64,000 bases of DNA, taken from positions 62,001 through 126,000 of the forward strand of contig CAKULE010000006.1 of the NCBI GenBank assembly GCA_934667095.1, given 5' to 3'. Numbering within the stretch: the first letter of the stretch is position 1; every line of letters starts with the position of its first letter. Under the pieces are notes generated by a model, which saw only the letters and a program-made list of their open reading frames with translations, ran no database searches and was not told the origin of the DNA. Below, in pieces: positions 8,012 to 16,769 of this stretch. Made by a program: the position numbers and the translations under genes. Source of the DNA: an uncultured Oscillospiraceae bacterium (GTDB lineage: Bacteria > Bacillota > Clostridia > Oscillospirales > Oscillospiraceae).

Positions 8012-9315
8012 GGATGGACCTCCGGCGCCTTCAGCCTTTTCTCATAGGCCACCCGCTTGGGGTCGTGGTCCGCGGGCACGTGGGCCAGCGAGACGTTGCC
8101 CCGGTACTGGAACCCGTTGCGGCGCAGCAGGTCCAGCATGGTGCGGTTTTTCTTGTGGGTGTCCGCCCGCAGCCAGCGGCGGCCCATAGCCAGCGTAAGG
8201 GCCTCGCACTGGCGGATCATCTCGTCCGCCACGCCGGAGCCCCGGTAGTCCTCCGCCACGGCGCAGCGGTGGAGCACGGCGTAGGGCTCGTCGCTGGCCC
8301 ATTTGCCGTCGGTGATGGTGTCATAGTCCGCCTCCGGACCGGGAGCCAGCACAAAGCACAGGGCCATGTCCTCCCCGTGGCAGAGGACCCAGCAGGTGCC
8401 CCGGTCGATATCCATGGCGAAATTCCGCACGGAGGGATAGTCTTCCTCCTGCCACTGGTCGATGCCGGCGGCGGCCAGATGGGCCTTGGCGCCGCGGATG
8501 GCATCCATGATGGCGGGCAGATCCTCCGGGTCCGCCAGACGGCAGGTGAGGGGCTGGGTCAGCCTGGGCCGGGTCTCGTCCCGTTCCAGCTCCCGCAGCA
8601 GGGCCTCGTCCTCCTTGCCCCCCGGGCGGAAGGCGGCGAAGAGGTCGGGCCGGCGCTCCTTGGTGCGTTTCAGCTGCATCTTTCGCTGCCAGCGCTCCAC
8701 CTCCTTGTGGTTGCCGCTGAGCAGCTCCCGGGGCACGGCCTGGTCATGCCACACCTCCGGCCGGGAGTACTGAGGGTACTCCAGCAGGCCGGCCCAGTGG
8801 CTCTCGTTCTCAAAGCACTCCGGGTCGGGCAGCACTCCGGGCACCAGCCGGCTGACGGCGTCGGCCACGGCCATGGCCGCGATCTCCCCGCCAGTGAGCA
8901 CGAAGTCCCCCAGCGAGACCTCTTCGTCCACGCACTCATCGATGAACCGCTGGTCGATGCCCTCGTAGTGGCCGCACACCAGAATGAGCCGGTCGTAATC
9001 GGAGGCAAAGCGGCGGGCGTCCGCCTGAGTGAAGGTCCTGCCGCAGGGGGAGAGGAAAATGGTGCGCGTCCGCCCCTCGGCGAGGCCGCGGACGTGGTCC
9101 CAGCAGCGGTAGAGAGGGTCGGCCTGCAAAATAGCGCCCCGGCCGCCGCCGTAGGGGTAGTCGTCCACCTGCTTCTGCTTGTTTACGGTATAGTTCCGGA
9201 TCTGGTGGGTCTCGATGCGGAGATAGTCCCGCTCCTGTGCCCGGCCCAGAATGGACTCGCTGAGCACGTCTCCCACCGTATCGGGGAACAGGGTCATAAT
9301 GTCGATGCGGTACAT
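8008..9315 (-). CDS. trmD: tRNA (guanine37-N1)-methyltransferase fused to a GNAT N-acetyltransferase domain
   Basis: TrmD methylates G37 next to the anticodon to prevent frameshifting. Residues 1-231 are a complete SPOUT-fold TrmD: IDIMTLFPD, YPYGGGRGAILQADP (53-67), LVCGHYEGIDQRF (112-124) and SLGDFVLTGGE (134-144) forming the knot, then the usual C-terminal helices. Residues ~256-435 are an added GNAT domain beginning TCRLADPEDLPAIMDAIR, with the acetyl-CoA loop VAEDYRGSGVADEM and ending RNGFQYRGNV. The normal TrmD length is about 240, so this is a true in-frame fusion. The GNAT substrate is unknown; the domain resembles stand-alone acetyltransferases. Confidence 0.93.
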   Translation of the reverse strand: MYRIDIMTLFPDTVGDVLSESILGRAQERDYLRIETHQIRNYTVNKQKQVDDYPYGGGRGAILQADPLYRCWDHVRGLAEGRTRTIFLSPCGRTFTQADARRFASDYDRLILVCGHYEGIDQRFIDECVDEEVSLGDFVLTGGEIAAMAVADAVSRLVPGVLPDPECFENESHWAGLLEYPQYSRPEVWHDQAVPRELLSGNHKEVERWQRKMQLKRTKERRPDLFAAFRPGGKEDEALLRELERDETRPRLTQPLTCRLADPEDLPAIMDAIRGAKAHLAAAGIDQWQEEDYPSVRNFAMDIDRGTCWVLCHGEDMALCFVLAPGPEADYDTITDGKWASDEPYAVLHRCAVAEDYRGSGVADEMIRQCEALTLAMGRRWLRADTHKKNRTMLDLLRRNGFQYRGNVSLAHVPADHDPKRVAYEKRLKAPEVHP

Positions 9316-9319
9316 CCGC

Positions 9320-9808
9320 TCACATCCCTTCGATGAGATGCACCTTCACGTACCCTTCGGGCACGTTGGTCTCCAGAATGAATTCCGGCACGGCGGGGAT
9401 CATGATCTCCCGCTGCCCCTTCACCACATAGATCTGCTGGATGGAAGGGGAGAGCACCTCGCTGAGTACGCCCAGCTCTGCGCCAGTCTCGTCTACCACC
9501 CGCAGGCCGATGAGGTCGGCGAGGAAGAAGGCCCCCTCCTCCAGCGCCACGTCCGCCCTGGCGAGCCATACCACCTTGTTTTTCAGCAGCATGGCGGCGT
9601 TGACGTCGTCCACACCCTCCAGCAGGGCCAGCACACTGCCCTTGTGAGGCCGGGCAGAGCGGACGGTGTAGGGCTTTTCATCTATGTAGAGAGTGGGCAG
9701 GGAGCAGAGAAATTCCGGGCTGTCCGCCCATGGGACGATTTTCACCTCGCCGCGGATGCCGTGGGTGTTGACAATCCTGCCGCACTCCAGAAATGTTGCT
9801 TGATCCAT
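9320..9808 (-). CDS. rimM: 16S rRNA processing protein RimM
   Basis: RimM assists maturation of the 30S head around S19. The 162-residue protein opens MDQATFLECGRIVNTHGIRG, where GRIVNTHGIRGEVKI is the family signature. The C-terminal half (AFFLADLIGLRVVDETGAELG...) is the PRC-barrel, ending PAVPEFILETNVPEG. The ATG at 9806-9808 has GGAGG 7 bases upstream; longer in-frame starts lack such a site. It is the operon partner of trmD, whose start lies 4 bases after the rimM stop. Confidence 0.95.
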   Translation of the reverse strand: MDQATFLECGRIVNTHGIRGEVKIVPWADSPEFLCSLPTLYIDEKPYTVRSARPHKGSVLALLEGVDDVNAAMLLKNKVVWLARADVALEEGAFFLADLIGLRVVDETGAELGVLSEVLSPSIQQIYVVKGQREIMIPAVPEFILETNVPEGYVKVHLIEGM

Positions 9809-9829
9809 TGCAGGTCCTCCGTTCATATA

Positions 9830-9863
9830 GACAAAGGCGGGAGCGCAGAGCCCCCGCCTTGTC
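9830..9863 (-). other. Intercistronic hairpin between khpA and rimM
   Basis: On the minus strand GACAAGGCGGG (9853-9863) pairs with CCCGCCTTTGTC (9830-9841) with one bulged base. The tail is TATATG, without a T-run, so this looks like an mRNA-processing or attenuating hairpin rather than a full terminator. Confidence 0.5.
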
Positions 9864-9866
9864 CTG

Positions 9867-10097
9867 TCAATCCATAATGTCGACCGAGATCTTCTTGCCC
9901 TGCCGCTGCGCAACGGAGCGCATAAGGGCGCGGATCTCTTTGGCGATGCGACCCTGACGGCCGATCACCTTACCCATGTCGTCGGGGGCCACCCGCAGCT
10001 CCAGCACCGTTTCCGAAGCAGTTTCATGCTCGGTCACAGACACCGCTTCGGGATGCTCCACGAGGCTCTGGGCAATATAAGTGAGCAATTCCTTCAT
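9867..10097 (-). CDS. khpA: KH-domain RNA-binding protein
   Basis: KhpA is a small single-KH RNA-binding protein that in Gram-positives partners KhpB/Jag in cell division and RNA control. The 76-residue protein (MKELLTYIAQSLVEHPEAV...) contains the KH core VIGRQGRIAKEIRALM, with the GxxG loop as GRQG. Position between rpsP and rimM is the conserved location of this gene (YlqC) in Firmicutes. Confidence 0.93.
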   Translation of the reverse strand: MKELLTYIAQSLVEHPEAVSVTEHETASETVLELRVAPDDMGKVIGRQGRIAKEIRALMRSVAQRQGKKISVDIMD

Positions 10098-10121
10098 GAG
10101 GGCCTCCCATTCGTGCGCGGC

Positions 10122-10358
10122 TTACAGGCCGGCCTTTTTCAGCAGGTCACGCACGGTGTCGGTGGGCTGAGCACCGGTCTTGATCCAAGCCTGAGCACGC
10201 TCCAGGTCGATGTTGACGGCGGCGGGGTTCTGGCGGGGATCATAGGTGCCCAGCTCCTCAATGAAGCGGCCGTCCCGGGGATAGCGGGAGTCGGCAACGA
10301 CCACACGATAGAAGGGAGCCTTCTTGGCGCCCATGCGGCGCAGTCTGATTTTGACCAT
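10122..10358 (-). CDS. rpsP: 30S ribosomal protein S16
   Basis: Structural 30S protein that binds the 5' domain of 16S rRNA. The 78 residues start [20 protein letters not shown], the invariant S16 N-terminus, followed by [18 protein letters not shown]. Length is normal. It lies between ffh and khpA in the classic ffh-rpsP-khpA-rimM-trmD order. Confidence 0.98.
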   Translation of the reverse strand: MVKIRLRRMGAKKAPFYRVVVADSRYPRDGRFIEELGTYDPRQNPAAVNIDLERAQAWIKTGAQPTDTVRDLLKKAGL

Positions 10359-10424
10359 TTTATATTCACCTCCAAAGTATGTTTACAGAAATCTATGGTA
10401 AATGTCAGAAGACACGGACCAACG

Positions 10425-11777
10425 TCAGAAGGGCAGTCCGGAGCCACCGCCCAGTCCCTTGAACCGGCTCAGCAGGCCGCGGGACTTCTTGGGATCGGAG
10501 AACTGCCGGGTCAGCTGCTGGATGGAGTCGAACTGCTTCAGCAGCCGGTTCACGTCCACCACCTCGGTGCCCGAGCCGGCGGCGATGCGCTTCTTCCGGC
10601 TGGAGTTGAGCACGGAGGGATTCTCCCGCTCATAGGGGGTCATGGACTGGATGATGGCCTCGATTCGGGCGAGGTTCTTCTCATCCACGGTGAGGTCCAG
10701 CTTCTTGCCGCCCATGCCGGGGAGCATGGCGGCGATGTCCTGCATGGAGCCCATGCTTTTCAGCTGCAGCAGCTGATCGTAGAAGTCGGACAGGGTGAAC
10801 TTGTTCTTGCGCAGACGCTCCATCTGCTCGGCGGCCTTTTTGGCGTCGAGGTTCTGCTCCGCCTTTTCGATGAGGGAGAGCACGTCGCCCATGCCGAGGA
10901 TGCGGCCGGCCATCCGGTCGGGGTGGAAGACCTCGATATTGTCCAGCTTCTCTCCGGTGCCGGCAAACTTAATGGGCTTGCCGGTGACGGAGCGGATAGA
11001 CAGGGCAGCGCCGCCCCGGGCATCGCCGTCCAGCTTGGTGAGCATCACGCCGGTGAGGTCCAGTGCGTCGTCAAAGGCCTTGGCGGCGTTCACTGCGTCC
11101 TGGCCGATCATGGCATCCACCACCAGCAGGATCTCGTTGGGGGTGACGGCGGCTTTGATGGCCCGCAGTTCGTCCATGAGGGCCTCGTCCACATGGAGTC
11201 GGCCGGCGGTGTCCAGAAACACCATATCGTTGCCGTGCTTTTTTGCGTGCTCCACGGCGGCCCTGGCGATGTCCACAGGGTCACTCTGACCCATCTGGAA
11301 CACCGGGATGTCCAGCTGCTGGCCCACGACCTCCAGCTGCTTGATCGCGGCGGGACGGTACACGTCGCAGGCGGCCAGCAGAGGCCGCTTGCCCTGTTTC
11401 TTCATCAGACCCGCCAGCTTGGCGCCGTTGGTGGTCTTGCCTGCGCCCTGCAGGCCCACCAGCATCACCACCGTGGGCGGGGTGGAGGAGATGTTCAGCT
11501 TGCTCTCGCCGCCGCCCATCAGGGCGGTCAGCTCCTCGTTGACGATCTTGACGATCATCTGCCCCGGGGTGAGGGATTCCATCACGTCGGCCCCCACGGC
11601 CCGCTCCGTTACCGAGGCGACGAAGCTCTTGACCACCTTGAAGTTGACGTCGGCCTCCAGCAGGGCCATTTTGATCTCCTTCATGGCCTCTTTTACATCG
11701 GCCTCGGAGATGCGGCCCTTGCCGCGCAGCCGCCGGAAGGTGGCGGAGAGCTTTTCGGTCAGACTTTCAAATGCCAT
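10425..11777 (-). CDS. ffh: Signal recognition particle protein Ffh
   Basis: GTPase subunit of the SRP; with 4.5S/6S RNA it delivers nascent membrane proteins to FtsY. The 450-residue protein has the N domain (MAFESLTEKLSATFRRLRGK), the G domain with GLQGAGKTTNGAKLA, DTAGRL and TKLDGDARGG, and a methionine-rich M domain (LQLKSMGSMQDIAAMLPGMG). The C-terminus ends SRFKGLGGGSGLPF. It starts 4 bases after the ylxM stop. The SRP RNA gene itself is not in the window. Confidence 0.98.
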   Translation of the reverse strand: MAFESLTEKLSATFRRLRGKGRISEADVKEAMKEIKMALLEADVNFKVVKSFVASVTERAVGADVMESLTPGQMIVKIVNEELTALMGGGESKLNISSTPPTVVMLVGLQGAGKTTNGAKLAGLMKKQGKRPLLAACDVYRPAAIKQLEVVGQQLDIPVFQMGQSDPVDIARAAVEHAKKHGNDMVFLDTAGRLHVDEALMDELRAIKAAVTPNEILLVVDAMIGQDAVNAAKAFDDALDLTGVMLTKLDGDARGGAALSIRSVTGKPIKFAGTGEKLDNIEVFHPDRMAGRILGMGDVLSLIEKAEQNLDAKKAAEQMERLRKNKFTLSDFYDQLLQLKSMGSMQDIAAMLPGMGGKKLDLTVDEKNLARIEAIIQSMTPYERENPSVLNSSRKKRIAAGSGTEVVDVNRLLKQFDSIQQLTRQFSDPKKSRGLLSRFKGLGGGSGLPF

Positions 11778-11780
11778 AGT

Positions 11781-12152
11781 TTACTCCTGCGCCAGCTTCG
11801 CGGTGTTTTCCTTGATGGTCCGGCCGATCCCGTCCAGCATGGCGTCGTCATAGCTGCGCTGATCCACGGCTGCCAGCAGCCGGTCGGCGGCCTGATCGAT
11901 GGCGGCGATGGCCGCCTGATTCTGATAGAAGCGGCGGATGATGTGGGTCTTGTCCTCAATCTCCGTCATGGCTGCCTCCGCCCGGACGATCACGTCCCGG
12001 ACGCCCTGCCGGGAGATGCCGTAATTCTCGGCAATCTCAGCCAGGGAGAGGTCCTCGTTATAATAGAGGTCGTAAAATTCCTTCTGGCGGTCCGTGAGCA
12101 GATCGCCGTAGAAATCGAACAGCATCGCCATCCGATAGGCCTGATTTTTCAT
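11781..12152 (-). CDS. ylxM: YlxM-family helix-turn-helix protein (UPF0122)
   Basis: YlxM is a small DNA-binding-like protein encoded with ffh in most Firmicutes and proposed to modulate SRP. The ~123-residue protein (MKNQAYRMAMLFDFYGDLLT...) has the sigma-70 region-4-like helix-turn-helix LSLAEIAENYGISRQGVRDVI, shown here as separate blocks LSLAEIAENYG and ISRQGVRDVI. The ATG at 12150-12152 follows GGAGG by 9 bases; the longer upstream reading lacks a ribosome site. First gene of the translation operon. Confidence 0.92.
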   Translation of the reverse strand: MKNQAYRMAMLFDFYGDLLTDRQKEFYDLYYNEDLSLAEIAENYGISRQGVRDVIVRAEAAMTEIEDKTHIIRRFYQNQAAIAAIDQAADRLLAAVDQRSYDDAMLDGIGRTIKENTAKLAQE

Positions 12153-12207
12153 GCGGACGCACCTCCGAAAACCTGTTCTGTAAAGCACAACGACTTTACA
12201 AACCGAA

Positions 12208-12236
12208 ACTATACCATAAAGTGTGCCAAAAGTCAA
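12208..12236 (-). promoter_or_regulatory. Strong sigma-A promoter of the ylxM-ffh-rpsP operon
   Basis: Minus-strand TTGACT (12231-12236) and TATAGT (12208-12213) with a 17-base spacer, 56 bases ahead of ylxM. Confidence 0.8.
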
Positions 12237-12293
12237 GAGGGAGTTTTGACATAACAGGATATTGTGTCCGCCTGCTCCGACCAAAAGAAAACA

Positions 12294-12322
12294 GTGGCAA
12301 ATTCGGCAGAATGATGTATAAT
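12294..12322 (+). promoter_or_regulatory. Probable sigma-A promoter of the M16 peptidase operon
   Basis: A perfect TATAAT -10 at 12317-12322, preceded after 17 bases by a weak GTGGCA (12294-12299), 33 bases upstream of the ATG at 12355. It diverges from the ylxM promoter. Confidence 0.6.
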
Positions 12323-12354
12323 GGGCTCTGACATCGACAACGAGGGGGAGCCCC

Positions 12355-13641
12355 ATGAAACGTACATCTGTCCAGCTGGCGCCGGGCGTCCGGCTGCTGA
12401 CGCTCCGGACGAATCAGTTCAAGACCAATCTGTTCAGCGTGACGCTGGCGGTGCCGCTGGCCCGGGAGACTGCCTCGGCCAACGCCCTCATCCCCGAGGT
12501 GCTCTACCGGGGGACCCGTCGCTGCCCGGACATCGAGCGCCTGTCGGCGGAGGCCGACCGGCTGTACGGCGCGTCCATCGGCGTGGGCATCCGCCGCCGG
12601 GGAGAGATGCAGTGTGTGACCCTGCGGTGCGCCGCGGCGGACGACCGCTTCGTCCCCGGGGAGACCGGCCTGCTGGAGCAGTCCGTGGCCCTGCTGGGGG
12701 AGCTCCTGCTGGACCCGGCGACGGAGAACGGCCTGTTCCGGGCGGACTATGTCCGGGGCGAAGGGGCCAATCTGGCCGACCGCATCCGTGCCGAGCGAAG
12801 CGACAAGATCGCGTGGGCCAACTGGCGGCTCATTCAGGAGATGTGCCGGGGCGAGGCCTTTTCCATCCACAAGCTGGGCACAGCGGAGGAGGCGGAGCGC
12901 GCTGAGCCCGCCGCCCTGTGGGCCGCCTATCAGGCGCTGCTGGCGCAGGCGCAGGTGATCTTCTGCTGCTGCGGCCCTGCAGAGCCGGAGCGGGTGGAGG
13001 CCGCGGTGCGCGCCTCCTTCGCCCCGCTGCTGGGCGGCGCGCGGGAGGGTGGCTTTCTCTGCACGGTCCGCCCAGAGCCTGCGGGCCCGGTCCGGCGGGT
13101 CTCGGAGTGGGCGGACGCCGCCCAGTGCAAGCTGGCGCTGGGCTTCCGCACCGGCGGCGTTACCGAGGCCGACTCCCGCTACCCGGCGATGGTGCTGTGC
13201 AGCGCCATGTACGGCGGCACCAGCCACTCCAAGCTGTTCCTGAACGTGCGGGAGCGGCTGAGCCTCTGCTACTATGCTGACTCCGCCTATGACCGGCTCA
13301 AGGGCATCCTGCTGGTGAGCACCGGCGTGGAGCCCGGCAGGCTGGAGGCGGCGGAGGCCGAGATCATGGCCCAGCTGGCGGCCATGGGCCGGGGAGAGTT
13401 TACGGAAAAGGAGCAGGCGTTGGCCGTCCGGGCGCTGTGCAGCAGCCTCATCGCCGGCAAGGACTGTCAGGGCCGGCTGGAGGACGGTGCGGTCACCGGA
13501 TTCCTGACCCGCGGGGCCTTTCCGGACACCGACGGGCTCATCGCGGCGCTGGAGGCTGTGACGGCGGAACAGGTCGTGGAGGCCGCCGGGCTGATCCGGC
13601 CGGACACCGTATACTGCCTGCGGGGCAGGGAGGAGGACTGA
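12355..13641 (+). CDS. M16-family peptidase-like protein (YfmF/AlbE-type, non-catalytic partner)
   Basis: The 428-residue protein has the two-lobe M16 organisation: an N-terminal lobe starting MKRTSVQLAPGVRLLTLRTN and a C-terminal lobe with AMYGGTSHSKLFLNVRERLSLCYYADSAYD, the classic M16 C-half motif given here in part. The HxxEH zinc site expected near residue 60 is absent (IPEVLYRGTRRCPD occupies the place). This matches YfmF-like proteins that pair with an active YfmH-like protease, and such a gene follows immediately. The likely role is peptide turnover or maturation, but the substrate is unknown. Confidence 0.85.
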   Translation: MKRTSVQLAPGVRLLTLRTNQFKTNLFSVTLAVPLARETASANALIPEVLYRGTRRCPDIERLSAEADRLYGASIGVGIRRRGEMQCVTLRCAAADDRFVPGETGLLEQSVALLGELLLDPATENGLFRADYVRGEGANLADRIRAERSDKIAWANWRLIQEMCRGEAFSIHKLGTAEEAERAEPAALWAAYQALLAQAQVIFCCCGPAEPERVEAAVRASFAPLLGGAREGGFLCTVRPEPAGPVRRVSEWADAAQCKLALGFRTGGVTEADSRYPAMVLCSAMYGGTSHSKLFLNVRERLSLCYYADSAYDRLKGILLVSTGVEPGRLEAAEAEIMAQLAAMGRGEFTEKEQALAVRALCSSLIAGKDCQGRLEDGAVTGFLTRGAFPDTDGLIAALEAVTAEQVVEAAGLIRPDTVYCLRGREED

Positions 13642-13642
13642 C

Positions 13643-14920
13643 ATGGAGCGAAGGGAATATCCCCGGCTGGGAGAGACCGTCTGGCATGAGGTGCTGCCCA
13701 ACGGCCTGCCGGTGTATGTGCTCACCCGGCCGGAGAGCAGTGAGCAGTTTGCCTGCTTTGCTGTCCGCTGCGGAGGAGCCTCCACCCGTATCCCGGACGG
13801 CCGGGGCGGCTGGGAGGACCTGCCCGCCGGCACGGCCCACTATCTGGAGCATAAGATGTTCGACACGGAGGGGGGCAGCGCCTCCGACCGCTTTGGCGAG
13901 ACCGGCGCGTCGGACAACGCCTTTACCTCCGAGACCATGACGGCCTATTATTTCACCGGGACCCGGGACTTTGAGGAAAATCTCCGGACCCTGTTGAAGA
14001 TGGTCTCCATCCCGTGGTTTACCCGGGAGAGCGTAGACAAGGAGCGGGGCATCATCGCGCAGGAGATTCGCATGAACGAGGACGACCCCTACGATGAATC
14101 CTATTGCCGCCTGATGGAGCTGATGTATGCCGCCGACCCGGTGAAGACCCGGGTGGTGGGCTCGGTGGAGTCCATACAGGACATCACGCCGGAACTGCTC
14201 TACCGCTTCCACCGGGTCTTCTACCGGCCGGAGAACATGGTGCTGGCGGCGGGCGGAGCGCTGGATCCGGCACGGGTGTGTGCCGTGGCCCGGGAGGTGC
14301 TGGGCGATCAGCCTTCCGGCCCTGCGTGGGAGCCCCCTATGGTGTCGGAGCCTGCCGAATGTGTCCGCACCGGTGGGGAGGCGGAGATGGAGGTCTCCAT
14401 GCCCACCTTCCAGCTGGGCATCAAGGGCGACGGGGCCCCGGCGGGGAGCCGTCTGCGGCAGGAGCTGCTGGCCCGGCTGGCCTGCGATGCGCTGGCGGGG
14501 CCTTCTGCGCCGCTGTACAGCCGCCTCTACGGCGCGGGACTCATCAACGGGGACTTCTCCTGCTACTATGACGAGGCCACGGATACCTCCGCCCGGCTGG
14601 TGTTCAGCGGTGAAAGCCGTGACCCGGCCCGTGTGCGGGAGGAGCTTCTGAATGAGGCGGCCCGCCTGTCCCGGGAGGGCATCGACCCCGCCCTGTGGGA
14701 GCGCCTTACCCGGGCGGCCTACGGCGGCCGGCTCCACGAGCTGGACTACCTGCGGGACACCTGCATCGACATTGCCGCCGCCCACTTTGACGGAGAGGAC
14801 TACCTCAACTTCCCGGCGCTGTGCGCCTCTCTGCGGAGAGAGGAAGCGGAGGCGTTGCTGGGCCGCTGGTGCGTTCCGGAGCGGACGGCGCTATTTGTGG
14901 CCCTGCCCGCAGAGAAATAA
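13643..14920 (+). CDS. M16-family zinc metallopeptidase (YfmH/AlbF-type, catalytic)
   Basis: The 425-residue protein carries the inverted zinc motif HxxEH as HYLEHKMFDTEG at about residue 68, with the downstream zinc Glu in the stretch ERGIIAQEIRMNEDDP. This makes it the catalytic member of the pair with the preceding M16-like gene, whose stop is just before this ATG. AlbE/AlbF-type pairs process bacteriocin peptides in Bacillus, but no peptide precursor or radical-SAM gene is nearby, so a housekeeping role in peptide degradation is more likely here. Confidence 0.88.
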   Translation: MERREYPRLGETVWHEVLPNGLPVYVLTRPESSEQFACFAVRCGGASTRIPDGRGGWEDLPAGTAHYLEHKMFDTEGGSASDRFGETGASDNAFTSETMTAYYFTGTRDFEENLRTLLKMVSIPWFTRESVDKERGIIAQEIRMNEDDPYDESYCRLMELMYAADPVKTRVVGSVESIQDITPELLYRFHRVFYRPENMVLAAGGALDPARVCAVAREVLGDQPSGPAWEPPMVSEPAECVRTGGEAEMEVSMPTFQLGIKGDGAPAGSRLRQELLARLACDALAGPSAPLYSRLYGAGLINGDFSCYYDEATDTSARLVFSGESRDPARVREELLNEAARLSREGIDPALWERLTRAAYGGRLHELDYLRDTCIDIAAAHFDGEDYLNFPALCASLRREEAEALLGRWCVPERTALFVALPAEK

Positions 14921-14941
14921 GCATATACAAGGAGTGATACC

Positions 14942-15877
14942 ATGAACACACTGTCGTTTCCCGGCCTTGGGCTGGAGTTCAGCCTGAACCGGGTGGCCTT
15001 CAACCTGTTCGGCAAGGAAATCTACTGGTACGGCATCATCATTGCCTGCGGCTTTCTGCTGGCGGTGACCTTCTGCCTGAAGGTGATCGCCCCCAAGCTG
15101 TGCGTGGACGCGGACAAGCTGCTGGACGCCCTGTTCCCTGCGGTTCCGGCGGCTATCATCGGCGCCCGTATTTATTACGTGGTCTTTTATCTGGACCTCT
15201 ATAAGGATGCCGCAGGGCGCTTCCAGTGGGGGAAAGCCATCGCCATCTGGGACGGCGGGCTGGCCATCTATGGCGGCCTCATTGCCGCCGCGCTGGTGGG
15301 GCTGATCTACTGCAAGGTACGGAAGCAGCCCTTCTGGAGCTATATGGACGTGGCCTGCATTGGCTTTCTCATCGGCCAGATCGTGGGCCGCTGGGGCAAT
15401 TTTGTGAACGTGGAGGCCTATGGCGGCGTGACCGCCGTGCCGTGGCGCATGTGCTCTGAGAGCATTGCCGCCGAGCTGCTGGCCAAGGGTGAAATCACGG
15501 CAGAGACTGCCCAGCAGATCCTGGACGGCACGCTGGGCGTCCACCCCACCTTCCTGTACGAGTCCCTGTGGAACCTGCTGGGGCTGGCGCTGCTGCTGGT
15601 GCTGATCCGCAAGGGCCGCCGGTTCGAGGGGCAGGTCTTCGCCAGCTATGCCCTGTGGTACGGCGTGGGCCGCACGGCCATTGAGGGCCTCCGCACCGAC
15701 AGCCTGTACTTCTTCAACACCGGCCTGCGGACCTCGCAGATCGTGGGCATCCTGTCCGCGGCGGCGGCGCTGGTGTTTCTCATCGTGCGGTTCAGAACGG
15801 CCAGGCCGGAGGACCTGCCCGAGAACAGAATGAAAAAAGAACGGGAGGCGGATGACCATGACGGCGATCAGGCTTGA
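14942..15877 (+). CDS. lgt: Prolipoprotein diacylglyceryl transferase
   Basis: Lgt attaches diacylglycerol to the lipobox cysteine of lipoproteins, such as the binding protein encoded at 32355-33935. The 311-residue polytopic protein has GIIIACGFLLAV, IWDGGLAIYGGLI and the Lgt signature GRWGNFVNVEAYG (about residue 150), then HPTFLYESLWNLLG. AAGGAG precedes the ATG. The charged C-terminus ends KKEREADDHDGDQA and its coding sequence overlaps folD by about 20 bases. Confidence 0.96.
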   Translation: MNTLSFPGLGLEFSLNRVAFNLFGKEIYWYGIIIACGFLLAVTFCLKVIAPKLCVDADKLLDALFPAVPAAIIGARIYYVVFYLDLYKDAAGRFQWGKAIAIWDGGLAIYGGLIAAALVGLIYCKVRKQPFWSYMDVACIGFLIGQIVGRWGNFVNVEAYGGVTAVPWRMCSESIAAELLAKGEITAETAQQILDGTLGVHPTFLYESLWNLLGLALLLVLIRKGRRFEGQVFASYALWYGVGRTAIEGLRTDSLYFFNTGLRTSQIVGILSAAAALVFLIVRFRTARPEDLPENRMKKEREADDHDGDQA

Positions 15878-16700
15878 CGGCACGGCGCTGGCGGCAAAAG
15901 TGAAGGCCCGGGTGCGGGAAGAGGCGGCTGCGCTGCCCCGCCGGCCCGGACTGGCTGTGATCCTGGTGGGGGAGGACCCGGCCTCCCGGGTGTACGTGAA
16001 CAGCAAACGCAAGGACTGTACAGACTGCGGCCTTTACAGCGAGGAGTATGCCCTCCCCGCTGCGGTGGGGCAGGAAGCTCTGCTGGAGCTCATCGACACA
16101 CTGAACGGCCGGGAGGAGATCGACGGCATTCTGGTCCAGCTGCCTCTGCCCGCGGGCTATAAGGAGCAGACCGTGCTGGAGGCCATCGACCCAGCCAAGG
16201 ATGTGGACTGCTTCCACCCTTACAACGTGGGCCGTATGTCCATCGGCAAGCCGGTGTTCCGCCCCTGCACGCCGGCTGGTGTGATGGAGCTGCTGGCGGA
16301 GTACCACATCGAACCGGCGGGGAAGGAGTGTGTGGTGCTGGGCCGGTCCAATATCGTGGGGAAGCCCATGGGGATGCTCCTGCTGGCGGCCCACGGCACA
16401 GTGACCACCTGCCACTCCCGCACGCCGGACGTGAAGACCATCGTGGCCCGGGCGGACATTCTGGTGTCCGCCGTGGGCAAGACCGGTTTCGTCACCGCCG
16501 ACATGGTGAAAGAGGGTGCTGTGGTCATCGACGTGGCCATGAACCGGGACGAAAACGGTAAGCTCTGCGGCGATGTGACGGCGGAGGCGGCGGAGCGGGC
16601 TGGCTGGCTCACCCCGGTCCCCGGCGGTGTGGGCCCCATGACCCGGGCCATGCTCATGGAAAACACCTTGACCGCGGCGAAGCTGCATCAGGGCGTTTGA
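15858..16700 (+). CDS. folD: Bifunctional methylenetetrahydrofolate dehydrogenase / methenyltetrahydrofolate cyclohydrolase
   Basis: FolD interconverts methylene-, methenyl- and 10-formyl-THF, supplying formyl groups for purine synthesis. Signatures are SRVYVNSKRKDC with the catalytic Lys, DGILVQLPLP, and the Rossmann motif VVLGRSNIVGKPMGMLL, ending PVPGGVGPMTRAMLMENT. I chose the ATG at 15858, 9 bases after GGAGG; the in-frame ATG at 15852 is only 3 bases from it. It ends at a bidirectional terminator. Confidence 0.96.
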   Translation: MTAIRLDGTALAAKVKARVREEAAALPRRPGLAVILVGEDPASRVYVNSKRKDCTDCGLYSEEYALPAAVGQEALLELIDTLNGREEIDGILVQLPLPAGYKEQTVLEAIDPAKDVDCFHPYNVGRMSIGKPVFRPCTPAGVMELLAEYHIEPAGKECVVLGRSNIVGKPMGMLLLAAHGTVTTCHSRTPDVKTIVARADILVSAVGKTGFVTADMVKEGAVVIDVAMNRDENGKLCGDVTAEAAERAGWLTPVPGGVGPMTRAMLMENTLTAAKLHQGV

Positions 16701-16725
16701 GAAGGCGGTTTTGTGATAATATGAT

Positions 16726-16769
16726 AAAAAGAGCTCCCCGTGCCTCAAGGGTACGGGGAGCTCTTTTAT
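16726..16769. terminator. Bidirectional terminator between folD and nth
   Basis: AAAAGAGCTCCCCGT pairs with ACGGGGAGCTCTTTT around a short loop. The hairpin is flanked by A-run and T-run, so it can serve folD on the plus strand and nth on the minus strand. Confidence 0.92.
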
